Below, in pieces: positions 55,819 to 64,000 of a stretch of 64,000 nt of DNA. Each line of letters opens with the position of its first letter. Position 1 is the first letter of the stretch. The notes beneath the pieces are model-generated. The model was not told where the DNA came from. It ran no database searches and saw nothing but the letters and a program-made list of their open reading frames with translations. The position numbers and the translations under genes were made by a program. This DNA is from an uncultured Pelagibacteraceae bacterium (GTDB taxonomy: Bacteria > Pseudomonadota > Alphaproteobacteria > Pelagibacterales > Pelagibacteraceae). Location of the stretch: positions 17,749 to 81,748 of the forward strand of contig CACGTU010000003.1 in assembly GCA_902576045.1 (NCBI GenBank), in the 5' to 3' direction.

Positions 55819-57252
55819 TAAGCAACTTTTTGTTTTTGTTTTAATTGAAGATAATTTGAAATTGATAAAGCTGCGTCCCTACCATCTTTAATTGCCCAAA
55901 CAACTAACGAAGCTCCTCGCACAATATCACCAGCTGCAAAAACACCTGGAATATTTGTTTCCATGGTATCAAAATCAGCTTTAATTGTACCCCATTTTGT
56001 GACTTGTAATCTTTCCTCTTGGAATAGTTTAGGCAACTCCTCAGGATCAAACCCTAATGCTTTTATTACTAGGTCGGCTTTGATTTCAAATTCTGAATTT
56101 TCTTTTATAATTGGTTTTCTTCTTCCACTTTCATCTGGATCTCCTAGTTCTATCTTGTCTACCAGCAAACTTTCTACTTTATTTGTTCCTTTAAATTTTT
56201 TTGGACTACTTAACCAAACAAACTCAACTCCTTCTTCTTCTGCATTAGCAACTTCTCTTGCAGATCCTGGCATATTCACTTTGTCTCTTCTGTATAAACA
56301 TTTAACAGATTTTGCATCTTGTCTAATTGAGGTTCTAACACAGTCCATAGCAGTATCTCCACCACCAATTACAACTACATCTTTATCTTTAGCATTTAAT
56401 GTTCCATCATCGAAAAGTTCAACTTTATCTCCTAATCCTTTTTTATTCGAGGCAGTCAAAAAATTCCATCGCAGGAAATATATTACTAAGATCGTTTCCT
56501 GGAAGATTTACTTCTCTTGCTTTATAAACTCCAGTAGCAATTAAAATTGCATCATGTTTTTCATTCAACTCTTTTAAAGTAGCATCTTTACCTACCTCAA
56601 AGTTGTTTACGAATTGAATTCCACCTTCTTTTAAAAGTTTAATTCTTCTCTCTACAACATGCTTTTCTAGTTTGAAATTAGGGATACCATAAATCAATAG
56701 TCCACCAGATCGATCATAACGATCATAAATTGTAACTTGATAACCTTTTTTTCTTAATTCCTCTCCACAAGCAAGTCCTGCAGGTCCAGCCCCAATAATA
56801 CCAATACTTTGATTAATCTCATTGATTACTTTTATTGGCTTTACCCAACCATTTTCCCAAGCAGTCTCTGTAATATATTTTTCAATTGATCCAATAGTTA
56901 CAGTACCGTGTCCTGATTGCTCAATAACACAATTGCCCTCGCACAACCTATCTTGGGGACATATTCTCCCACATACCTCTGGCATATTGTTAGTGCTTTG
57001 TGATAGTTGATAAGCCTCTTCATGTCTGCCTTCAGCTGTTAACTTAAGCCAATCAGGTATATTGTTGCTTAATGGACAGTGAACTTGACAAAATGGGACT
57101 CCACATTGTGAACATCTGCTTGATTGCTCATTTGCTTTTCCTTTAATAAATTCTGAGTAAATTTCTTTAAAATCCTCTTTTCTAGAGTTTTTGTCTCTTT
57201 TAGGTGGGTTTTGTTGACCTATCTCAACAAACTTTAACATTTTTTCTGACAT
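55818..57252 (-). CDS. gltD: Glutamate synthase small subunit, frame broken at T6 run 56458-56463
   Basis: RCSQCGVPFCQVHCPLSNNIPDW, GIIGAGPAGLACGEELR; restored junction AMEFLTASNKKGLGD. Confidence 0.93.
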
Positions 57253-57429
57253 TGGAGGGGAGGTATATACTATTGTTAAAGGAGGATAAAGAAAATATAG
57301 GTCATATTTACTGACTAATAATTTCCATTTTATTATAAATTTTGCGATTTTTTCACTTTTTACATACTTGATATGCAATTTTGTAATTGCTTTATTTTGG
57401 TTAGAATTTGATTATTTATTAATTTCTCA

Positions 57430-58197
57430 ATGATTTCAAAATACATAGAAACTTCCATATTAGCAATAATTCAAGGTTTCTTTGAATTTATTCCAGTCAG
57501 TTCTTCTGCACACTTAATTTTAGTTACAAAAATTAATGATTTTCAGACAGCTTCACTACAATTAGATATTTGTCTTCATCTTGGTTCTTTATTAGCAATA
57601 ATTTTTTATTTTAGAAAAGACTTAATAAACATATTTGAAAACAAATCTTTAGCTGTTTTAATATTATTAGGATCAATTCCTCTAATTTTAGTTGGTTTTA
57701 TTTTGCACTCAACTGGTATTATAGAAAAATTAAGATCTATAGAAGTTATTGCGTGGACAACTTTGCTTTTTGGATTACTTCTTTTTTTTGCTGACAAACA
57801 GACTATTAAAAAAAAAATTGATTTAGATCTTAATTTAAAAAATGTAATTATAATTGGTTTATTTCAAGCCTTAGCTGTTATACCTGGTGTAAGTAGATCA
57901 GGTGTGATTATAACAGCCTCACGTTTTTTAAATTTTGATAGAATTGATTCCACCAAAATCGCCTTTTACTTATCTATCCCTGCCCTTGCAGGAGCAAGTG
58001 TTCTTGGTATCAGTGATTTAATAAGTGATGAAATCAAATTTGATTTCGTTTTTTTATTATCTATACTTTTATCATTCATAATTTCTTATTTAACAATTAA
58101 ATATTTTCTTATTTTTGTAAGTAAATTTAGTTTAAACTTGTTTGTTTATTATAGAATTTTTCTAAGTATTATTTTATTTGCACTTATTTACATTTAA
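57430..58197 (+). CDS. uppP: Undecaprenyl-diphosphatase
   Basis: IIQGFFEFIPVSSSAHLILV, IPGVSRSGVIITASRFL. Confidence 0.95.
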   Translation: MISKYIETSILAIIQGFFEFIPVSSSAHLILVTKINDFQTASLQLDICLHLGSLLAIIFYFRKDLINIFENKSLAVLILLGSIPLILVGFILHSTGIIEKLRSIEVIAWTTLLFGLLLFFADKQTIKKKIDLDLNLKNVIIIGLFQALAVIPGVSRSGVIITASRFLNFDRIDSTKIAFYLSIPALAGASVLGISDLISDEIKFDFVFLLSILLSFIISYLTIKYFLIFVSKFSLNLFVYYRIFLSIILFALIYI

Positions 58198-59085
58198 ACT
58201 TTCTTAACGGCTGAAGGAGCAATCTGTGATAAAATCACTGCAAATAATATTAGAAAGCATCCAATAATATTATCCAAATTTAAAATTTGATTAAGGATTA
58301 TCCAGCCTGCAAGTGCCGCAAAAACACCTTCTAATGAGTATATTATGGCTGCAGGGGCTTCATCGATATTTTTTTGTGCATACATCTGAAGAGTAAAAGC
58401 AACACCACCTGATAGAATTCCAGCATAAAGTATAGAACTGTATTCTAAAAGTATTTTTTGTATATCTATTTCCTCAAATACGTAAGCAGCTATTATAGAA
58501 AGTGAGAAAACAAAAATAGACTGTAAAGATGCATAAAATATAGGTAAATCAAATTTTTTCATAAATTTTCCCGCAAAAATTATGTGCAGTGCCCAAAATA
58601 AAGAGCACAGAATTACCAATGCATCGCCTAACATTATTTGTGAGTCTGAAAAATTACTTAGTAAATAAACTCCGATTATACACATTGCTATTGAGGGCCA
58701 GATACTCCAGTGAACTTTGATTTTATAAAAAAAAAAATAACAATATTGGAACAATCGGGACGTAGAAAATTGTAAAAAATGCTGCATTAGCAATATTGGT
58801 ATATTGTAAAGCAGCTTGTTGGAGCGAAGTACCCAAAAATAGAGATACTCCCATAAACATATAATATTTAAAAAAAAGTTTTTTGTTTGAATTAATTTCA
58901 GAGATTATTTTTTTTCTCTCAATTATTAAAGCAACTGGAAGCATAAAAAGAAAACCAACAAAAAACCTAGCAGAGTTAAAAGTCAGTGGACCAATGTTAT
59001 CCATTCCAGTATCTTGTGCAATAAAAGCTGTTCCCCAAATAAAGGTCGTTATTAGAGCACAAATTAATGATGCTGATTTACTCAT
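58194..59085 (-). CDS. EamA/DMT-family transporter, frame broken at T11 run 58727-58737
   Basis: TFIWGTAFIAQ, QQAALQYTNIANAAFFTIFYVPIVPI; restored FFFYKIKVHWS. Confidence 0.88.
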
Positions 59086-59097
59086 TTTGATTTAAAT

Positions 59098-60195
59098 TTA
59101 ATTAATTATGCTGTTCATTCTACAACAGCTATCAAAGTCTTCCTTGTTGATATAACAGCCAGCCATTTTTCTCTTTCCACTAAATGACCCTCTTCCATGC
59201 ATTACTCTCCAATTATTAAATATCAAAAGTTCTCCTGGTCGTAATATATGTCTCCACTGATATTTTTTACTATTAGCTAATTGGTCGAATTTTTTTATCG
59301 CATTATAAAATTCTAATGTTGATTTATATGGTAAGTCAATGGGAGCTCTATCATAATTATTAAAACTCACTTGTACAATTTCTTTATGATTATTTAATCT
59401 AAAAATTGGCCTCTCCGCTTCAAGATCAACACCATCTCCTAAATATTTACCTTTTACTTTTATTTCTGTGAGAGTTTTAAACAATTTTTGATGATTTTTT
59501 TTTAACTCTCTTGCTATAGATAAACCATCAACCATAATTGATGCTCCTCCTTTTGCATTATACTTACAACAAAGTAGTAATTGCAATCCAGGCGCATCAT
59601 TACTGTATGTTGAGTCTGTATGTGGTCTTAACTCTTCTTGTGAATATGCGCTGTCAGCTTTTTTATTATCTGACTCAAAAGTCCATAGACCACCAAAAAT
59701 TGAATTTCTTACATAACCTATTTTATTAGCGATTTTATTTACTGATTTAAGATTTGGCTTACAATTTTTTATAACTGCAAAACCGTATTTATGTAAACTC
59801 TCTAGCAAGTTTAAGAAATTTTTATTTTTGTCTATTTTATTGTAATCAATATAAATCTGGTTTTTGATATCACGAGCTATCCATGGTTTAATATTTTTCT
59901 TTAATTGCTTTTTCTCTGAATAATTCAACAGAAACTTATACGAATATTGTGCTGGCGAAGATGAATCTGACCAAGTTATACTTAAAAGTTTTCCATTTTC
60001 TAAAATTTTGCCCTTAACTGCCTTCAAATCTGGCGCTAGATTAGCTGTAAAAGTCTTTCTTTGGTTTGTTCTAAAATCCCAATTTTCGGTATTTTTGATA
60101 TGATCACGCAACCATACATTGGGATATATTTTTGATTTTCTGTTCACAAAAAAAATTTCAACATTTTTTTTTTTTAATTTGAAATTTTTAATCAT
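59098..60195 (-). CDS. Fe(II)/2-oxoglutarate dioxygenase, gamma-butyrobetaine/trimethyllysine hydroxylase-like
   Basis: NVWLRDHIK, FGGLWTFES, LRPHTDSTYSNDAPGLQLL, NNWRVMHGRGSFSGKRKMAGCYIN. Confidence 0.83.
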   Translation of the reverse strand: MIKNFKLKKKNVEIFFVNRKSKIYPNVWLRDHIKNTENWDFRTNQRKTFTANLAPDLKAVKGKILENGKLLSITWSDSSSPAQYSYKFLLNYSEKKQLKKNIKPWIARDIKNQIYIDYNKIDKNKNFLNLLESLHKYGFAVIKNCKPNLKSVNKIANKIGYVRNSIFGGLWTFESDNKKADSAYSQEELRPHTDSTYSNDAPGLQLLLCCKYNAKGGASIMVDGLSIARELKKNHQKLFKTLTEIKVKGKYLGDGVDLEAERPIFRLNNHKEIVQVSFNNYDRAPIDLPYKSTLEFYNAIKKFDQLANSKKYQWRHILRPGELLIFNNWRVMHGRGSFSGKRKMAGCYINKEDFDSCCRMNSIIN

Positions 60196-60206
60196 TTTCT
60201 TTTGTA

Positions 60207-61478
60207 TTAAATCGCCAATTTGTAAGCAAAATTTTTCCCTAAATTATCCTTCAGTTCGTTATTAAATCTTGCAGCTTCGGCACCATCAATTATTCTATGA
60301 TCATAAGATAAAGATAAAGGTAAAACAGTTCTGGTCATAAATTTATTATTAATATATATTTGTTTCTTATAAGATCTACCAATACCGAGAATAGCTACCT
60401 CTGGCAAATTGATTATAGGAGTAAAAAAAGATCCTCCTATTCCTCCAAGGCTCGTGATTGTCATAGATCCTCCAAAAAATTCTTTTTTATTAATTTTTAA
60501 TTCTCTGCAATCATTACTTACTTTTTTTAATTCATCCCCTAGCTGTGCAATATTCTTTATGTCAGCATTTCTAATTTTTGGAACCATAAGCCCATTAGGG
60601 GTATCTACTGCAATACCTATATGAAAATATTTTTTAAGTGTAATTTTTCCTTCCTCAATATTGTCTATGGAGGCGTTAAAATTTGGAAACTTTTTTAGTG
60701 TAGAAACCAAAGCTTTTATGATGAATGCTAAAGGTGTTATTTTCTTTTTTTTACCCGTGTAAATATCTGTTAAAGACTCCCTGAATTCGTCCATTTCAGT
60801 TATATCAGCTTCATCGTGGTTCGTCACATGAGGTATTTTATTCCAAGAATTTGTTAAATGAGGAGCTGCTATTTTTTTTATCCTGGAAAGATATTTTGTC
60901 TCTACAGCTCCAAATTCTGAATGTTGATATTCATCTTTAATCTCACCTTTTTTTTCGTAGTTTTCATACTTAGGAGGCTTGCTAATTCTATCAGCAACAA
61001 ATTTTTTAACATCACTTTCTACAACTCTGCCTAATCTCTCTGACCCCTTAATTTCTGATACATCTACTCCTAATTCACGGGCAAATTTTCTTGCTTTTGG
61101 ACTAGCAAGAGTTGCTGAGTTTTGATTATTTGAGGAAATATTTACCTCTTCACTTTTATTTATATTTATAGGAGCTTTTATTTCTTTTTTATTTTCATTT
61201 TTAATTTCAGAAATATTTTTAATTGTTTTTTGTTTTTCTTCTTCAGATGCGATAATAGCTATTAAACTTCCTTCTGATACTTTATCTCCGATTTTCACAT
61301 TTAATTTTTGAATTTTGCCTGAAAGTAAACTGGGTATCTCAACACTTGATTTATCACTTTCAATTGTGATCAAAGGATCATTTTTTTTTATAAAGTCACC
61401 TTCGTTTACTAGGACTTCAATTACCTCAACATCTTTGAATTCTCCAATATTTGGAACTATAAGGTTTTTATCTTCCAT
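60207..61478 (-). CDS. aceF: Pyruvate dehydrogenase E2 (dihydrolipoamide acetyltransferase)
   Basis: Lipoyl domain IESDKSSVEIPS, E3-binding ASPKARKFARELGVDVSEIKGS, catalytic LSLSYDHRIIDGAEA. Confidence 0.92.
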   Translation of the reverse strand: MEDKNLIVPNIGEFKDVEVIEVLVNEGDFIKKNDPLITIESDKSSVEIPSLLSGKIQKLNVKIGDKVSEGSLIAIIASEEEKQKTIKNISEIKNENKKEIKAPININKSEEVNISSNNQNSATLASPKARKFARELGVDVSEIKGSERLGRVVESDVKKFVADRISKPPKYENYEKKGEIKDEYQHSEFGAVETKYLSRIKKIAAPHLTNSWNKIPHVTNHDEADITEMDEFRESLTDIYTGKKKKITPLAFIIKALVSTLKKFPNFNASIDNIEEGKITLKKYFHIGIAVDTPNGLMVPKIRNADIKNIAQLGDELKKVSNDCRELKINKKEFFGGSMTITSLGGIGGSFFTPIINLPEVAILGIGRSYKKQIYINNKFMTRTVLPLSLSYDHRIIDGAEAARFNNELKDNLGKNFAYKLAI

Positions 61479-64000
61479 TATAATTTGGTTGGCATTGGTT
61501 TTGCCTGATCAATTTTATATTTTTTAATTGCATCCTTGACGTATTTTGATGCAATTAGTTGCTCATTAGCTAATATGCTTAATCCATATGTAACTATATG
61601 TTCTTTATCTACTTCAAAAAATTTTCTTAAATTTTTTCTCGTATCGCTTCTTCCAAACCCATCTGTGCCGAGTGAGTAAAAGCTTTTCGATACATAAGGT
61701 CTGATTTGATCAGAATTCATCCTCATATAATCTGAAGCCGCAAGTATAGGTCCTCCGGTTTTACCAAGACACTTTTCAAGATAGGTTATTTTTTTTTCTT
61801 TATCAGGGTTCAACAAATTATATCTTTCTACCTCTAATCCATCTCTTCTAAGTTCATTAAAACTAGTAACACTCCAAATTTCACTGTCTATTTCGTAATC
61901 ATTTTGAAGAATTTCTGCAGCAGAAATCATTTCTCTTAAAATAGCTCCAGAACCGAGAAGTTGAATTTTATTTTTTTTGTGTTTTGAAAAATCCTTTATC
62001 CTATACATACCTTTTAAAATTCCATCTTCACACCCTTTTGGCATTTCAGGATGAGAGTAATTTTCATTCATAGTAGTTATGTAATAAAAAATATTCTCAT
62101 TATTCTCATGCATTCTTTTAAGGCCTTCTCTAAATATGACTGCTAACTCATAATGAAATGTTGGGTCATATGAAATACAGTTGGGAATAGTGGAAGCCAA
62201 TAAATGACTGTGTCCATCTTGATGCTGCAAACCTTCACCAGCTAAAGTTGTTCTACCTGCTGTAGCACCAATTAAAAATCCTCTAGCCTGACTATCTCCG
62301 GCTGCCCAAGCAAAATCTCCTGTTCTCTGAAATCCAAACATTGAATAGAATAGATATATTGGGATCATCTCTATATCATGATTTGTGTAAGATGTTCCTG
62401 CTGCTATCCATGAAGACATAGCACCTGCCTCATTAATACCTTCCTCTAGCACTTGACCACTTTTTTCCTCTCTATAAGAGCTCAATTGAGCTGCATCTTC
62501 TGGTTCATATTTTTGGCCTTCGTGTGCATAGATACCAATTTTTTGAAAGAATCCTTCCATTCCAAACGTTCTTGCTTCATCAGGAATTATTGGAACTAAT
62601 TTTTTTGCAACATGTTTATCTCTTAATAAACTTGTTAACATTCTGACTAATGCCATTGTGGTGGACATTTCTTTTTCTCCAGTTGATTTTGTCATAGTGT
62701 CAAAAATATTTTTTTCTGGCGTTTTAATTGGTTTAGAAAAAGTTGTTCTCTCTGGGATAAAGCCTCCTAAGTCATATCTACGCTGTTTTAAGTATTTTAT
62801 TTCAGGTGAATTTTCGTCAGGTTTAAAATATTCTATATTTTTAACCTGTTGATCGCTTAAAGGGACATCAAACCTATCTCTGTAATACATTAAGTCATCA
62901 ACATCTAATTTTTTTTGTTGATGTGTAGTATTTACACTTTCACCAGATTTACCCATCCCATATCCTTTTATTGTTTTTGCAATAATAACAGTTGGGCTGC
63001 CTATGTTTTTTACAGCTTTATCGTAAGCTGCATAAACTTTATGGGGATCGTGACCACCTCTGTTTAGTCTCCAAATATCTTTATCTGACATTGCAGATAC
63101 CATTTGAAAAGTCTCTGGAAATTTTCCAAAAAATTTCTCTCTTACATACAAACCATCTCTTGCCTTAAATGCCTGATATTCACCATCAATAGTTTCATTC
63201 ATTAATTTAACAAGATGACCAGATTTATCATTGGCTAATAAAGAGTCCCAATAAGATCCCCAGATAACTTTAATAACATTCCAGCCTGCACCTCTAAATA
63301 TTCCTTCTAGCTCTTGGATAATTTTACCGTTTCCTCTGACTGGTCCGTCAAGTCTTTGAAGATTACAATTCACTACGAATATTAAGTTATCTAATTTTTC
63401 TCGAGCTGCTAGACCAATTGCACCTAATGATTCTGGTTCATCCATTTCACCATCACCAAGAAAAGCCCAAACTTTTCTCCCTTCGTCTTTGATTAAACCT
63501 CTATTAATTAGATATTTCATAAAACGAGCTTGGTATATTGCTAGCATAGGACCTAGTCCCATTGAAACAGTTGGGAATTGCCAAAAATTAGGCATTAGCC
63601 AAGGGTGAGGGTATGAAGACAGTCCACCTTTATTAACTTCTTGTCTAAAACTGTCTAATTGTTTTTCGTTTAGTCTACCCTCTAGAAAAGCTCTTGCATA
63701 CATGCCTGGAGCGCTGTGACCTTGAAAATAGATTAAGTCTCCTCCAAAATTATCACTTTTTGCTCTCCAAAAGTGATTCATCCCAACATCATATAAGGTT
63801 GCAGCTGATGCAAAAGTTCCTATGTGGCCACCTAATTCAGGAAATTTTTTGTTAGCTCTGACAACCATTGCTGCTGCATTCCATCTAATTAATGATCTTA
63901 ACCTCCTCTCAATATTTTGGTCACCGGGAGATTTCGTTTCTTCCTCTGGAGGAATTGTATTTATATATGGAGTGCTTTGGGTGTAAGGAATTTTTGAACC
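61478..64000 (-). CDS. aceE: Pyruvate dehydrogenase E1, homodimeric type (5' end truncated by window)
   Basis: LGDGEMDEPESLGAIGLAAREKLDNLIFVVNCNLQRLDGPVRGNGKIIQELE; frame open to 64000. Confidence 0.95.
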   Translation of the reverse strand, partial: GSKIPYTQSTPYINTIPPEEETKSPGDQNIERRLRSLIRWNAAAMVVRANKKFPELGGHIGTFASAATLYDVGMNHFWRAKSDNFGGDLIYFQGHSAPGMYARAFLEGRLNEKQLDSFRQEVNKGGLSSYPHPWLMPNFWQFPTVSMGLGPMLAIYQARFMKYLINRGLIKDEGRKVWAFLGDGEMDEPESLGAIGLAAREKLDNLIFVVNCNLQRLDGPVRGNGKIIQELEGIFRGAGWNVIKVIWGSYWDSLLANDKSGHLVKLMNETIDGEYQAFKARDGLYVREKFFGKFPETFQMVSAMSDKDIWRLNRGGHDPHKVYAAYDKAVKNIGSPTVIIAKTIKGYGMGKSGESVNTTHQQKKLDVDDLMYYRDRFDVPLSDQQVKNIEYFKPDENSPEIKYLKQRRYDLGGFIPERTTFSKPIKTPEKNIFDTMTKSTGEKEMSTTMALVRMLTSLLRDKHVAKKLVPIIPDEARTFGMEGFFQKIGIYAHEGQKYEPEDAAQLSSYREEKSGQVLEEGINEAGAMSSWIAAGTSYTNHDIEMIPIYLFYSMFGFQRTGDFAWAAGDSQARGFLIGATAGRTTLAGEGLQHQDGHSHLLASTIPNCISYDPTFHYELAVIFREGLKRMHENNENIFYYITTMNENYSHPEMPKGCEDGILKGMYRIKDFSKHKKNKIQLLGSGAILREMISAAEILQNDYEIDSEIWSVTSFNELRRDGLEVERYNLLNPDKEKKITYLEKCLGKTGGPILAASDYMRMNSDQIRPYVSKSFYSLGTDGFGRSDTRKNLRKFFEVDKEHIVTYGLSILANEQLIASKYVKDAIKKYKIDQAKPMPTKL

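Noticed and set aside
55480-56544. Plus-strand ORFs opposite gltB/gltD, up to 193 aa
   Set aside because: Serine/leucine-rich antisense shadow ORFs of conserved coding sequence.
57253-57378. N-terminal extension of gltD (MHIKYVKSEKIAKF...)
   Set aside because: TTG-started, does not resemble GltD; the canonical start MSEKMLKFVEIGQQNPPKRD is at 57252.

Overview
AT-rich window whose gene content and order look like a SAR11/Pelagibacterales-type alphaproteobacterium (inferred from remembered family motifs and synteny; no database search was run). It is almost entirely densely packed housekeeping genes: rpsA(partial)-ihfB-like-pyrF-trpF-trpB-trpA-accD-folC; trxA; exonuclease I, MGME1-like nuclease and rmuC; hisG-hisZ-hisS-tRNA-His; cspA; tRNA-Phe; infA-hisD-DUF2948-murA-dcd; tRNA-Thr; rpmH-rnpA-yidD-yidC-argB; dapD-dapE; an HDAC-family plus SET-domain pair; truA-fmt-def; aroK-aroB; bolA/J-domain/cobS/cobT; regB-like kinase; gyrB; tRNA-Ser; lepA; pheT-pheS-rplT-rpmI-infC-thrS; gltB/gltD; uppP; BBOX/TMLH-like dioxygenase; aceF; aceE(partial). 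I saw no CRISPR array, rRNA, IS element or prophage. The points most worth a second look are: (1) IHF-beta, TrpF, TrpB, TrpA, AccD and FolC in the 1.5-7.3 kb cluster, which keep operon order but have altered signature or active-site motifs, most strikingly TrpB; (2) nine reading-frame breaks, all explained by one extra base in an A/T homopolymer, all between 31 and 59 kb; (3) an MGME1-like nuclease between exonuclease I and RmuC; (4) adjacent HDAC-family and SET-domain genes; (5) a multi-hairpin, locally GC-richer intergenic region next to cspA; and (6) a 34-aa lysine-rich small ORF packed between dcd and its neighbour.
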